A stretch of DNA of 64,000 bases from Dipetalonema caudispina (GCA_013365325.1 JABVXV010000299.1:1-64000), one strand, 5' to 3'. Counted from the first letter of the stretch, positions 1-18,598 are shown. The notes: generated from the letters alone by a model not told the origin. Numbers and translations: made by a program.

Positions 1-158
<158 letters not shown>

Positions 159-700
159 TAATAATGATAATAATAATCACTAATACAGATAATAACAACA
201 GTAATAATAATAGCAATAGCAATAATCAACAAATGCAATTAATGTGATTTTACAAATCTTAATCGATACTTCATGAATTTGAAATTTTCCTCTTCCTACG
301 AAAATAACAAACATTACTTACCCTTCAGTTTTTTTCTGCCTTTTTTTTCTTTCCGAAAATGAGAAAAATTTTGAAACTTTTCATAAAAAAGAATTATTCA
401 TTCACAATCGTAACAAAATAGAAAGAAGTAAATAATTTTGTTAACGTAATACATATATAAACAAATATTTCAAATATCTCACTCATACTATTTTGTCATA
501 CATTTACATTTTGCTTCTTATCGGAAATGATCCATAGAATAATAATGTTATAATATTAATTAATTGATGCTATTATGAAATGTTTGCTGTTAATATTATT
601 TGATTAGAAATTGTAAAATTTCAGTAATTCATTATTACTATCGTTATATCGTAATACTATCATTCATTTTTATCAATAGGATTATTTGAGAAGTATCCAC
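159..700. other. AT-rich sequence, nothing recognised
   Basis: This stretch should be intron of the transporter gene whose first exon lies just to the right. No exon with a supported frame and splice sites was seen on either strand. Confidence 0.5.
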
Positions 701-902
701 CAGGTGCGATTATCATAAGAATGTAAAGAAATGATTGATCGATAGGTTGCATAGCTTCATTATGTTGCATGTAAAGTGAAGCATTAGTTATGATTCCACT
801 TTCGAAACCAAATATGAAGCCGAAAAATGCCGCAGAACCAGCGGCTATATAAAGATGACGTAAACGAGATGATTGAATCGATGTTATACATGGAATATGC
901 AT
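701..902 (-). CDS. MFS sugar/inositol transporter, first coding exon only (partial)
   Basis: The exon runs from an ATG at 902 to a donor (CCTG|GTGGAT) at 700-699 and encodes about 67 residues. After a short polar N-terminus the protein shows a first membrane helix carrying GFIFGFESGIIT. This corresponds to the GFLFGYDTGIVS signature of SLC2-family sugar and H+/myo-inositol transporters. A loop follows (EAMQPIDQSF), then a second hydrophobic run ending in APG, the position of the conserved ITPG of HMIT-type transporters. A nematode acceptor (TTTGCAG) lies about 16 bases before the ATG, so this is likely the 5' end of the mRNA. The remaining exons must lie left of the window. SLC2A13/HMIT-like is the best guess, but one exon cannot settle the substrate. 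The Y-D-T of the signature reads F-E-S here. Confidence 0.68.
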
Positions 903-914
903 GTTAAAACATGT

Positions 915-926
915 CAACTGCAAAGA
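915..926 (-). promoter_or_regulatory. Probable trans-splice (or 5' UTR) acceptor of the transporter gene
   Basis: On the minus strand TTCTTTGCAG ends at 919, and mature sequence would start at 918, 16 bases before the ATG at 902. An upstream ATG in between is followed at once by a stop codon. The site is a good match to the nematode 3' splice consensus. Whether the partner is a spliced leader or an upstream exon cannot be told. Confidence 0.5.
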
Positions 927-2548
927 AAAGAAAAAAGAAAAATGAAGTAATTAATTAATTAAGCAAAGAAAGTAAATAAGATGTAAAGAAAAAAGAAAAG
1001 ATCAAATTTGCTGAAGTAATGATTTAAAAAAAATTGTGATAAAGCTGATGATAAATGTATCATTAATTTTTAAAGTAAAATATTTCTTTAATGTTCAATC
1101 TTTTCTAAGATTTCTAGTGTTAATGGAAATGTTTGAAGATGCCGCGTATATATATATAATAAATGATGAAATGACAAATTAAATATTATTAATTATAGTA
1201 TATCTCTCAGAGATACCCTTTCTAATTCATCACGGAAAGGTCACTTGAAATAAACAATCCGGGAAATATGGTTTTGCTCATTAATTAAAGAGCACAACTA
1301 TATTTTAAACTTAAAACTACCATTTGGAAATATTTTCATTAACTCTCGGAAATGTTGTGTTACGCTGAAATTGACAGCTAATTTCGATAATCTCCTAAAG
1401 ATAATTAAACTGTTCTTAAAAATGAAAAGCAATTTCTAAATTCCCTTCCATGAAAAGGGAATTTTCTTCATTGAATTTAAAAAGTTGTAGAAATGATGGA
1501 ATGATAAAAACAAAAAACGCAATAAAAAACATAACTTAGTATTATGAATACTTGACCAAGATTGAAAATAACTTTAATAGCCTTAGGATTATAATTAATG
1601 TCATAACTAACTAACACTTCTGGCTAAAATGATATAGATTGCGCATTATAAAGTGCAAATAAAAAAAAAAAGACATGATGAAATTGGATACTTTAATCCA
1701 ATCCTAGTTTCCTTTTTATAATGTGAAGTTTTGCAACAAATTTCGGGAACTCAAACTACTGAATTTAAAAATTGTATAGTCACCAATGAGTAATCCTTTC
1801 TAAAATTCTTCCAAAATTTATTGAAAGTGAAGTTAAGCTTGTCATTGCATCGTGATATTTTAGTATATAGATAATCGTTTTTTTTTTTTTTTTTTTTTTT
1901 CTTTTTGTCTCTTTTTCTTTGTAACAAAAGTTCGTCAACATGATTTTTGATCGTTTACATATCTTTAAAAGTTTAAAGTTCAATGCACATATTTCTTGCT
2001 GTTAATCCTTGAAGTGGTGAAAAACCGCCAGATAAGGAATGATTGCACTGAATTCACGAAATTTTTTCTAGTGTGGTATAAAATTTCCGGTGTATGTACA
2101 TTGTGCCGTTATTCTACTAATCAGTAATGCATAACAGTTATTACTTTCACAAAATTCAGGATAAGGCTTGGTTTATTACGCTGATCCGCAACATGATGAA
2201 ACGTTCCGTTCTCGACGATGAATGCCATTTGGAAACTTTTGGAAGATGAAAAGACCAACTTTCCGAACTGTGACAAATATATACTAGGACACCGTTTCTT
2301 AGTCTATGCGATATTGAGCATTCATATTTTGTCGTATAAATAGCTACAATTAGAAGCGCTTCCTTTGAAGTTACTTGTCAATTACGGATAAACAGTTATT
2401 TCGTCATAGCTTATGATATGAATTAGACCGCTTTATTGAACATAATAATTTGAACAGTGGAAATTAAAAAGGAGAGGAATATTAACACATTTTATATCAT
2501 TATATCTATATAACTAATCATAAAAAATGAATTCAATTCCAATTATTT
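927..2548. other. Intergenic DNA with transporter upstream region and ZGPAT 3' flank
   Basis: This region is AT-rich with homopolymers, including a poly-T run near 1879-1901. It should hold upstream sequence of the transporter and the 3' UTR of the ZGPAT gene. No exon could be supported. The reading frame at 1780-1983 (-) is low-complexity lysine codons across the poly-T run and is not a gene. Confidence 0.5.
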
Positions 2549-5500
2549 TCAAAATATATCTTTTTTTCTTCGCTGACTATCCATCAAGCTGTTGAGTCGC
2601 TGTTGTCGATTCAGTAGTTGTTGTATTTCGTTACGACATTTTAACAAATTTTTCTTTAACCTATCGGCTGTAGCAGCATCACGCTGATTACGTGCAACAC
2701 CCTCACGTAGTTTACGTTCTTTATCTTTCAACTCTTTCAATTTTTTATCCAAATCTAACGCTTGAATACCGAGACTTGTCGAGGAACAGTTCTGAAAAAC
2801 AGTTTTTCAATCAATACAGATGGGTAACGTCCCACTATATTATTTCTTTTCGTTTAGTGTGCCAAAAAAGCTGAACATAAAAAAAACTTCGAATCAGTAG
2901 TTTTAAACAAAATTTAATTTTAATTTGATTTTCTTATTGACTGAGCCAGGAAACACTGTTATCATCAACATGATTTAGCCGACAAGCAGTACAACGTATC
3001 TGCCAATAGTGAAACAACTCTCCCCAAACAGACATGCTTATCAGAGAAAACTTACAATTCCACAAGATTTTGAAAAAATCAACCCACGAGCCGGGTTTCT
3101 GATCGTTTAGTATAAGAATCTGCTCACCTGTAATCTTTCCATCTCCTTCATTTCATCTCTTCGCTCTTCCATAGCCGAAGCCTTATTTAATTTATCATTC
3201 AACAATTCGAAAACATCGACTGGTTGCTCAGCGGTTTTCAGCTGCTTGGCAATTGCCTGTCTCACCTGTTGTTGACGAGATTTTTTCCCGTCCACTACTC
3301 TTCTGTTCTTCGCTTCCATACATATATCCAATGATTTATCTTAAATGAAATAAAAATTACAGAAAAAGATTAATCGGAAGAGAATTTTTAAAAAAATAAA
3401 AGATTCTGAACTGCAAAATAGCGAAATAATTTATTATCTCGCAATAACATCCGCGGAATATCTGCTAGCTTATATCGTGAGTTTTTTCCATAATACTAAT
3501 GCATAGCATGCAGTATGATCCCCATTGAACGATCAGACAGCGATGATTCTTCTACAGTAGTATTTGAGCTTGTCAAAAAGAAAAAGAATGAGAAAATTAA
3601 AATTTCACATACTTTTGGGGTAGATTACCGGCTGTATGGCATGCACAATGCCATCAGATTTTCTACCAAGCCCTTCACCAGCCCGGTAACCCATCTTCAG
3701 CAACAGCTTCATTCCGATACCACGTGTATGCTTTTCCCAGTCACCGATATCGCCAACAGTAACATTTCCACGTCTTTCCTGCTTATATTCTGCCCATGAA
3801 GTTGTTGCTAAATCTTCCGTAACAAGATCATCTAAAACAATATGTAGTTTTAGTTTAAACTAGCTTTCATCAAGAAAAGTTTAAGTTGAACAAAGAGACC
3901 CATTACAACCCATTTTTCTGCTTCTTGCAACAAGGTAGAGATGAATTTTTAGCGAAAAACAATAATTAATTTGACTGCTGATCAATTAAGGAAGCAATAT
4001 GATATTATTCCATTGTGAACTCAGCCAACAAGAAGATTAAAATAAATGATTGGAAGAGTGACATCTTAGGCCTATTTTAAAAAATGATTGCTTAACTGAG
4101 TCGAACGTGCTGGTCAGCTATAGAAGACTCATCTCATCAACTTTCTGCTTTGTTCTAGCACACCCTACTCCCTTATGACAGCAGAAACAAATCTTGACTA
4201 TTTTAAATAAAAATTTAAGAAATACTAATATTTCAATGAAAATTCGAGCTTAGAAGAAACCTTCGGCATCATTAGCTAGTTGCGGGATTGGATAAATCTT
4301 GTTTTGATCCACAGCAATTTCTTTCCCGGTAAGCAGCAGCCGTACGGCCAATTTCTCGCCATCCATAGCAGCAACCCGAGCACTGCTCCATAACTTATTT
4401 TCTCCCAATACGAGCACAAGTGAGCCTTCTTTTATCATCCTAGATAAATCAAGTACTTTTTTTTGGTCGAAAGAAAATGTAAGAATCGAATCTTTATTCA
4501 ATTTTCAATTTATTCTATCATAGACGGTATGGTGTAAGAAGGAATAGATTATAAACATACGAGATATCCGGTTGTTGGTATTCTTGAAGAGCTGAAAATG
4601 AAACTTCCTCACCATGCGAAAAGCGACACTCATTCCCATAATTACAACGATCATTAAGAAAATATTCGCAAGGTTTCATTGCTGTTTCAAGAGGATGACC
4701 ATACAATACTTTGACCTATAAGCGTAAAATACTGTTTAAAAATTTTGATGTTCCACTTTATCCATAACAAAGTTCATTGATTCATTCTTTACAAATCAGT
4801 TTTCCTTGTAAGAAAGCACTAGGAAAAAATATCAAACTGAATGGCTTTAAACTTACAAAAATTGATTCGGCTTAACAAACCTTGAGGTCATCCTCTTCCT
4901 CATTTGAATTTTCAACAAAATCTAAGATGACGGCATCATGAAAATGCACAGCTCGATCAACCGTTCGATTGTATGGTGCAAGACAATGCATTCCAATGAA
5001 TTGACTAGAATCTTGTACATCAGCGCTAGTGCAAGTTTCATTGAAATCTTGTTCAGTCTTTGAGGTTGTTTCATTTTCTGCAATAAAATTAACAATGATA
5101 GGGAAATAATAACGAGATGAACGGACTTCTCAAAGTCTCCAAGAACTACATATTGAGCTATAAATTTTATTAGACTTATAAAATCATTCTTAGTTTTTCA
5201 AAACTAATCCTCAATATTAAATAACTCAAACTTGAGCAACGCTTTATTATTAAAATTATCAGAAAAGACTATTTAATAAGATGATAAATGCTACGTTTCA
5301 CCCAACAGTATCTAGAATTTTCCCAAAAGTATGTATTACGTGCAAGAAAATATGTTAGATCATCGGATTAGTTAATTTGGAACTTTTTGCATAAAAAATT
5401 ATAAAATTCTTTATGTATCAAAGCTGAAATCGCCTTACCGGTCAAAAGTGCAATAAGTTCTATTAAGTCAGAATGTAAATCCATCAAAGTATTTCTCCTT

Positions 5501-5893
5501 TCAAGATCTGTACATGTTTCAAGCTCTGCATCAATTTCTTTAAGCTGAAAAGGAAAGAATTTTGTATTAAAGTTGTTTTCCAGAATTTCAAGCAACTTTG
5601 CTCCCAGAATCATCAACATGTCTGCGACCTCAATACGACTGACCCTCTGTATCTCTTCATGCACATGCATTTACATTAGGAATGTTAATTGTATAACAAT
5701 AAAATTTACTTGCGACTATTTGAATAGGATACTTATTCATCTATCTTCATTTCTGGATCAAAATAATGGAACAAGACAAGCATCATAACTGGTGAAAATT
5801 TGTTTGGAAAAATCGTTTAAAAAAAAAAAAAAATCAAAAAAAATTTATATAACAAACCTGCGACCGATAGCCTTCCAATTCGCTTTCTTCCAT
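2549..5893 (-). CDS. zgpat: ZGPAT-like zinc finger CCCH and G-patch domain protein
   Basis: Eight exons join in phase: 5858-5893, 5439-5544, 4881-5077, 4561-4715, 4261-4439, 3613-3831, 3128-3339 and 2549-2791, giving 448 aa. The N-terminus (MEESELEGYRSQ then LKEIDAELET) matches ZGPAT. An acidic stretch (EEEDD) precedes the finger. The CCCH finger has C129, C137, C143 and H147 (C-x7-C-x5-C-x3-H). A Tudor-like segment follows at about 165-224. The G-patch is at about 256-295, with GDWEKHTRGIG and GYRAGEGLG. The C-terminus (about 297-448) is charged coiled coil preceded by VFELLNDKLN, again as in ZGPAT. In vertebrates ZGPAT is a nuclear transcription repressor that also joins the spliceosomal DHX15 helicase through its G-patch. 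The nematode role is inferred. A TCATCAG acceptor lies 13 bases before the start codon. The gene is downstream of figl-1 in the same direction. Confidence 0.93.
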
Positions 5894-5905
5894 GATAATT
5901 TAATT

Positions 5906-5915
5906 CTGATGACAA
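5906..5915 (-). promoter_or_regulatory. Probable trans-splice acceptor of the ZGPAT-like gene
   Basis: On the minus strand TTTGTCATCAG ends at 5906, so a spliced mRNA would begin at 5905, 12 bases before the ATG at 5893. The first exon has no upstream coding continuation, so spliced-leader addition here is plausible. Confidence 0.5.
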
Positions 5916-6497
5916 ACAATGTCAATTCAAACTCCAAATACAAATGTGATGACAACCAAAAATCAATGTTATAATATCATTTTAGAAGTACTTAAGCTAA
6001 ACCCATTTAATTTTCAATATGGAATCGCATAACGTAATAGACGCGTTCAACACCGCCTTCATCACACATTTCTGCAACTTTGTATGCAGCACTTAATTAT
6101 GTCAAACCAAAATATAACGACAATGAAGTGCCAAAGAATACCTACTTCGGATTGCAAGAGTTCAACGTGATGGCAATATGAAATTGAAGAAATAATTAAC
6201 TGTTCAGGTTAACTGTATAATAAATCCGAACTTTTTATTCAAAATCAAAGTCAAAAAAGGAAAACTTTATCAAACACAGAGTTTTTGAAACTGTTCAATA
6301 TAAATACAACGTTCAGCACACTATACATATAGCATGATAACGCAAATAGACAACAACAGAATAATCATACATCTTTTTCAACAATATAACAGTGAACAAT
6401 AAAATCAACACTACATAGAAGTTTTCCAAAAAACTTATAATTACGAGATGATGGAACCATAACTGTTCCTAAAATGTCCTTTAAAACTATTATCGAT
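5916..6497. other. Short spacer between figl-1 stop and ZGPAT start
   Basis: About 600 bases separate the figl-1 stop from the ZGPAT ATG. They are AT-rich, with several AATAAA/ATTAAA-like possibilities on the minus strand and no open frame of note. The spacing and shared direction allow co-transcription with trans-splicing, but nothing in the sequence proves it. Confidence 0.5.
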
Positions 6498-11552
<5,055 letters not shown>

Positions 11553-14340
11553 ATTGTTCCAATACACTCAAATAATTCATTCCTATGCTTTGTTTCGATT
11601 TTTTGTACCAATTTAGCAAATGGATAAAAGTTTAGATAGATCCGAAAAAACGCAACATCACTGGAGTCATCAAGAAGTGAAGGGAACACCTATTCCGGAA
11701 TATTATGATATAGCTGATATCGCCGAAGCATAACCGAGCAATTAGCAAATGAAGAAATGAGCATAACAATACTTCGTAGATTATCTAATCATTCATCACT
11801 ACTGATATCATTATTACTGATCGTTCATCATCCAATGCTCTTATTATCATTGATAAGCTATCACCACTACTCACTACTAACTATCGTATCCCTCTTAATT
11901 CGCATTAATTATAATATTGCTTTTCTGCTTTTAATAATAGCAACAACTAAACTGCATAGCATTTCATATATTTTATCAATCTATCTCTGCACGCTATTTA
12001 TCCCTAATATTTTTCTCATTATCTTCAAAATACTGTGCTATTTCCATCGTTCTCAATCTCTGCATAACATCCGCCTAAAAAAAAAAAAACTATCCGTAAG
12101 GAACATTTTCACCTTTCCCATCTACGCCGCTGAAAAAACGCATTGAAAAATCAAAATGTTGCATATGTGCCACATGCTATAAACTATGAAATGGATGCAC
12201 AGATAATTTCTGATCCGGAAAAGTGCTCAATTAAAAGAAGGAGGGGGAGTATGTAATCCGGAGAAGCTTTTGTCTTCAAAAAAAAAACACTTCCATGAAG
12301 CTATCCTCTACAATGCATCTTCCGTAATAATTGAGAAGCATTAATTCCTTATTTGGAACAATCCCCTAAATCATTCCGGAAGGATAGTCCTTCGGAAAAT
12401 GTTTTATTTAATAATTCGGCATAGCTCGTTAATAATGTTAAAATATATTGAAACGCTGTACATTTTGTAAATATGGAAAGTTAAATTTTGGCGTTAAATT
12501 TTATTCCAATATTTGCATTGTTCATATTTTTAACTTTCTTCCAACTGTTTAATTTCTGATTTAACTTTCAAATTTAAAACCAAATTTATTTTTCTTTTGT
12601 TTAAGGTTTTCGACGAATTATATTCAAATTTGGTTTTTGTTTCTATTCTTGGCAGCTTTTTTCCAAGATTTTTCACTCTTTTTTTCAAATTTGTATTTTT
12701 GCTTTTTGTCATAGTTTTCAATGCAAAATAGATTTTTATTTCTCCTCAAATTTCTGGAATAGATTATTGATTGATATTATATTTTCAATCATAAAGTCTT
12801 ACTAACAATTATGCCTTGCGATTTATAAGTTTTGATTAATTTTCAAGTAGAAATTTAAAATGTGCATTGTTGAATCAAATCGCTATAAAACACGATGAGT
12901 AACTAATTTAAATAGCCAGAAATTTTGATTTTTTGTTCATTTTTGATTGTCGAGAATTTTAGTGAATACGAGATAATTCTGACATCATCATGAAATGTTT
13001 ATGGTAAGTTTTCTATTAGTAAACTTAAAGAAAAAAAAAGAACGAAATGTAATAGTTTCATTACAATTTTGAAAAAAAGAAAAGAAACGTAGTCAAACTT
13101 TCGTAAATTTTAACAAACTAAATTATAATTATTTTTTACTTTCTCAGACAATAAAAGTTTACAGTTAGTATTAATAACATTAAAGTAATATTTCATACTA
13201 AATTTTTTTTTTTTTTTGTTGCCTTTTTATGATAAGTTATGGGAAATAATGGGTTATTTTTCTCATTTGTTATGTATTATAATGTTTATATATATATATA
13301 TATCGCTTTTAAATCAATTTCTTCTGAAATGAAATATTTTCGTTAAACAGACAAGTGGATTGATGAAGGTAATGAAAATCGGCCATATATACATCGCTAG
13401 GCTTTCTATATTAGCTTATCAATCGTCTGTATGAGGAAACGAAAAATAGATGTGCGTGTCAAAACCTTTTCAAAATTGCGTATCTTTGATCAGCAGATGA
13501 TGTCTAAATATGATTGAATGATTAATTATTTATTAAACCAATGAAAAATGAATGTATATTAGAGGTGCTTTTTAAGCATCTTCATGTACAGCTCTCGCTA
13601 TTAAACTTTATGATGAAAAATAAAAAAAAAAAGAAAAAAGAAAAAAGAAGAAAGTCTTGTTAGCGCTTCGATAAGACAAATTATAATGAATAATAATCTT
13701 TTAGCATGATAAATTTTATATGATAATATCCTTTCAAATATTCTCATGAATACCAAATATCAAAATGTCATGATAATCTGTAAAGAAAAGGATGTTGAAA
13801 TAATATTCTTTTTTCTTGCTTTTTTATAGGATAACAAATTTCAATATTTCCTTTTTTTTTTTTTATTCGTGAAATAGTAAATTTGTGTTCATTTTCACTC
13901 ATATAAAAAATTAAATTTAATGTATAATATTTTCATTTATGCAGAGACTTGAAGGTGGCTTGTATCAGATTTTCATTTACGTACAAAGTTAAACGTAATG
14001 TATTTTTATTTCAAGAAAAATTGAAAAAAAACTGTTATGATCTATGTAAATTATAACATTTTTGAGGTATTATCGTTCCCTTTCCTTCATTGATACTTTT
14101 AGATTATGATAAAAATATGGAATTAATTAAGTGTACATTCCTAAAGTGTACTTAATATGAAAAGAAATAAGGAAAAAAATTCAATGCTTTTTGGTGTAAG
14201 AAAAAAAAAATCTTCTTTTGATTTTTTATAAATAAAAATTATTTGCTTATATTTCACATTATGAAATAGTATTATTGGTTGGTAATTTGGTAATTTTAAT
14301 GAATATATGTATATATTTGCAAATATATAATAATTTTTCT
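11553..14340. other. AT-rich intergenic region
   Basis: Upstream of figl-1 there is no supported gene. The 129-residue frame at 11757-12146 (+) is leucine/isoleucine/serine low complexity made by ATC/TTA-rich DNA. A (TA)n run sits near 13288-13304. The minus-strand frame at 12530-12721 is lysine-rich low complexity over a pyrimidine-rich strand. Confidence 0.5.
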
Positions 14341-14351
14341 TTTCTCTTAAA

Positions 14352-14520
14352 TTCCAGTATTATCACAGATTAACGATAGTTACGTAACATACGTATCACA
14401 ACAAGTATCAGATAAGAAGATCTAGAGAGGAAACGAATGAAGAATGTCATGTAAACTGTCAATTGTCAATTGATGATTTCGATGATGAATTCACTGATGT
14501 GGCAAATTTAACAGCAGGTG
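14352..14520 (+). other. Possible isolated exon, unknown product
   Basis: A good acceptor (AAATTCCAG) at 14349-14358 is followed by sequence of higher GC content. One frame is open from 14381 onward and includes NEECHVNCQLS and an acidic run IDDFDDEF. Donor-like sites occur at the end (GCAG|GTGGTG, or GGT|GTATTC a few bases later). That frame has a stop near 14380, so the true 5' boundary would need a weaker internal AG. If spliced in phase 0 to the frame at 17233 it would add a cysteine-containing N-terminus to the saposin-like candidate. The whole link is speculative. Confidence 0.2.
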
Positions 14521-14525
14521 GTGTA

Positions 14526-15002
14526 TTCGTTTACACTTGATACTTCTTTCCTTATCCAAGTTATTGTCTACATTCAGTTTCCGCATCAATAATTCCACAA
14601 TGTTTCAGTTTATTCATTCAATTACTTAAGTAACGAAGTAGTCATTTTTAAGTTTATCTAATATTTCTCCAATTTATTCTCAATAAAAAATACTCTAAAT
14701 ATTTTAATGCTTAACAAAATGTAGTATTTTATATTAAAAATATTAATTGAATGGTTTTGTATCGAATTGAATAATGATAATATTATTATTATACATTGAT
14801 GTGCAATAGTAATTATCATCCTTAATAAATATTAAAAACATTAAGTAATTTGAAGTTCGAATTATTGACATAACTGTAGGATATATTATAATTTAAATAG
14901 AACTAACTTATCATTATGGAAGTTATTCAAAGGAGAATGAATTAAATATTACAAGAAAATAGCATCCATTCAATTTTATCCTTTTCTTTCTCATTTTATA
15001 AA

Positions 15003-15034
<32 letters not shown>

Positions 15035-17232
15035 CTAATTAGAAACAGTATACAAAGATGGTTAGATATAATAATCAGAACTATATGATTATATATAATT
15101 ATCTACAAAAACTAACAATGATTTTTTATCATCAAATATTACTGAAATAGACTATACTTATTCATTAAGCTTTATCATACAGTTTGTTTTTACATACTAT
15201 TTTGCATCTGCCATAATTTATTTTACTAATTTTCGTAGAATTTTTGTTTTCTGTGTGCAAATATATTTTTTGCAAAATGAATGGAAATTTTATAATTAAA
15301 GAACATTTAACAAATTTTCATAATAAGATGGGTGCATCCTTAAAAAGCAATAGCATAATGCTGTATTACTATTACTGGATTATAGTAACCGATATACAAT
15401 ATATATAGGATATTCATTCCGGTTTTAAGGTACTTAAAAAGTAATGCAATTTGTAAAAGGATCATTATCAGTAAACAGGATAGGCAGAAATATCGGAATC
15501 AAATGTTAATTAATTCACTGATTGCGATAAATAATATAAGCATATGCTAACGATTATTATAGTGATAATGATGAGTAAACATAGCGCATATCGTAATATT
15601 GACAAAGACAATAAATTATCATTACAATGATGATAACTGGATAAGATAATTGTAACGGATACGCTAATCAATTATTGTTCATTTAAGTTTTTCCCATTTT
15701 TCTTTTCTGCTCTCCAGAATCTGAAAAAAAATCATAAGAATTCGGTGTGAAAATGTTGAGAACAAAAATTAAACTACAAAATACTTCAAATAAAAATAGT
15801 AAATAAGAAGTAATTGGATGAATGGATGAGTAAATAAATATATCAAAAAATGAATAAGTTAAATTTGCTTAATTCTTATACTTTGACAAACATATATTTT
15901 GATGTATAAACATTGAACAAACAAATGAATAATATCCTCATTAGCAACCAAATAATCTTAATTATATAAAAATTACAACTTTTACAATTAACTATCAAAT
16001 ATTTATTACCTAATAATGATTAGGAGAAATTTTATAGTAAAGTCAAATTTCTCGAAGAAATAAATCGATAATATAAATCATTCAATATATAATAATATTA
16101 TTTGCAAACAATAAATAAATAAATTTTAACAGTTTTTAAAATTTTGTTCTGAAATTTTAGCAAATATATTATCATTTCAAGTATTATATGATGAATAAAT
16201 AATTAAGTTAATGAGAAGGTTAGTTACAGAAAAAAAAAAAAAAAAAGAAAGAAAGAGAAAAATGAAGCATATGTATGTGAGAATAACTGATTGTCCTTAA
16301 GTGTCCTTCAGATTCATCCTTAACAGTAACAATTTTGGATTTACCAATAGCATCTAAATGTGCTAAAAGCTAATTGCGCATTCTCAAGGGGTTCATTTCA
16401 TTTGTCTATAAAACATCGATCTGTAAAACTCATCAAAGATACCATTATCGATCATTTTCCTAATCCTTTTACTACTAACTGACTTCTAGGAGATATGACC
16501 CAATGGTTACTGCAATGAACTTTACTTGTAACCTTTGCAATTCGCTGATTCAAAGTGATATTCAATAGTTTTATAAAACAATTGGTAATATCATCAACAA
16601 TGCCATTCAATGGAATAATATCAATTAGTTATTATTCAAGAAATAGGTTTAATTTATAGCTTCAATATTTTTCGTACTTTATTTTATTAATTTGAGAAAA
16701 AAATAATTTGTTTTTTTAAAAAAAAAGTGTAAAATAAATTGTTAACATATTTCGGTATTATTTTGAAAGTATTAAAGTTTTAATAATGCGAAAAATAATG
16801 AAATTGGTGATTAAAGATAACTAAACTATTGCTAAATTAATTAAATTTTGTGTATACTTCTGTTTAATTTAATTCTTTCCTTTCTTTATTTTTTGATTTT
16901 TATTTATTCCTTTTCTTTTACTTTGTTTGAAACGATACATATATGCGCAGTGGGATGTAATTATTCATACATAACATAAATCTTAAAAAAGAGTTAATTC
17001 TATTTTAAATCATTAAAAATAACAATCAAATTATTTGCCACTCATTTTTTGCTATAAAAACAAATAAAATTTCAGAAGGATGGAGGAATTCTGTAATTTT
17101 CTTAGTTTTAATTAAAAATTTATGCAAAAATGAAGCGTTTTCTGTTCACAAAATTAACAGAAACAGAAAGAGCAAAAAAAACAACTTTAATGATAAATTT
17201 TAATTTTATTGATATAAAATAATATTTATAAG
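14526..17232. other. AT-rich gene-poor DNA
   Basis: No open frame with splice support was seen on either strand. It contains an (AAT)n microsatellite near 15003-15032 and homopolymer A/T runs. Confidence 0.5.
15003..15032. repeat. (AAT)n microsatellite
   Basis: About ten perfect AAT units. Confidence 0.95.
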
Positions 17233-17439
17233 ATGTTGATGTCAATGCTTACAAAGTCAGCTGATCAGATTGAATTGAAATTTTTGATTGGTATATGTAA
17301 AATGGCATTAATGACATATATTGCATCATTGCCTGATAGATTTGTTTACACAACACTGAAAAACGGATTAGATTATCGGACAATCTGTCAAGTTGTTAAA
17401 CAACTAACTCATTTTTTAGGTGATGATATTGTTGTGTAA
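17233..17439 (+). CDS. Candidate saposin-B-like C-terminal exon
   Basis: A 68-codon frame begins ATG after TTTATAAG and ends in TAA. It stands out from its surroundings in composition. The segment FVYTTLKNGLDYRTICQVV has the spacing of the second half of nematode saposin-like proteins (a leucine-rich helix, G-L, then I-C near the end), and FLIGICK supplies an earlier cysteine. The usual C-x2-C start of the domain is not in this frame and would need an upstream exon, which was not found with confidence. Saposin-like proteins bind lipid or act as pore-forming antimicrobial peptides. It may equally be a chance frame. Confidence 0.33.
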   Translation: MLMSMLTKSADQIELKFLIGICKMALMTYIASLPDRFVYTTLKNGLDYRTICQVVKQLTHFLGDDIVV

Positions 17440-18598
17440 TTGTGATGATATTTGATATAATATTTCTCATCTTATTCTCTTCTGTTTTACTTTTCACTTT
17501 TCACTAACAAATTTTGCCATTTGTTAGTAATAATTATTTAATTTAAATATTGATTTAAATGGTGATCATTACCTTTTAAATCACTAAAATCTTTCCGTGA
17601 AAATTTCGACAAAATATGAAACATTTAAATGATTAATATAATAATTCATGTAAATATAATTCCCGCTTAACATGTTATGATATTGGAAATGAGGAATTCA
17701 CATGACAAATTACAACATTCGAAATCAATTATCGATTCATGCATTAAAATGAAAGTAAAGAATTGAGCTAAAAACAGTGGGAAATCAAATTTTGATATTA
17801 TGCAATAAAAAATGAGGACGGAGGAGAATTATTAGTAAACAATAAATTGAAGAAAACAGCAGCTAAATTATTTAGTTAAAACAAACGGCAGATAAAAATT
17901 CATTTGTGCAATTTCTAGATAATTTTATATTTGATATTTGATCCTATAATTAAAAAAAAAATTATTGAAGAGTCAACCGAATTAAGCAAATTTTTGAAAC
18001 ATATCAAAAGTTTTTTCAATGTTTATTATAAAAAAAATCTTCAAATTTCTTTACTTTTTCCTCTTTATTATATTTATTCTAAAAAAAGGAGTATATTTTA
18101 TTATAAATAAAAATCTGAAATTTTTTCTGAGGAAAAACAAATAAGCTTATTTTATATAAAAACTGAATTTATCAATAAATAGTTTCATTGAAGATAGCAT
18201 GCATCAATATTGAGATAAACAAATTTAATTATAAATTAACAAAATATCATGGCCAAATAAGAATTGATAAAAATTTATTATTTTAAATTCAGTTCAATTT
18301 TATTAATTCTTTATCTTTTTATAGAAAGAACAAAATTGGACAATATTAAATTGCATATCATTTTATTGATAAAATGATTAAATAATATGATAAGTGCTCT
18401 TTTATTGTACTTCATCATCCTATTTCATATTCAATAATATAATAATTACCGGAAATTGCATGAATGAATGAAAACGATATGATTATAAATGAAGATTACG
18501 GTAGATTGTGCTAAATGAAGAGTTCGTTATAAAGAGGATGATGTTTAGTTAAGCCGCTCCCACATTTCTTCCTCTCCGGAATATTGCGCTTCCTTTTC
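17440..18598. other. AT-rich intergenic region
   Basis: No supported gene. At its right end the plus strand becomes pyrimidine-rich (about 18540-18780, with a run of eight C near 18695), which is unusual for this window. No product is suggested. Confidence 0.45.

Noticed and set aside
11757..12146. 129-codon plus-strand frame
   Set aside because: Leu/Ile/Ser low complexity from ATC/TTA-rich DNA, with no splice sites, motif or start context.
12991..13006. ATGAAATGTTTATG followed by GTAAGT, like a short signal-peptide exon
   Set aside because: Every downstream acceptor tried (13350, 13942, 14358) gave a stop codon at or soon after the join.
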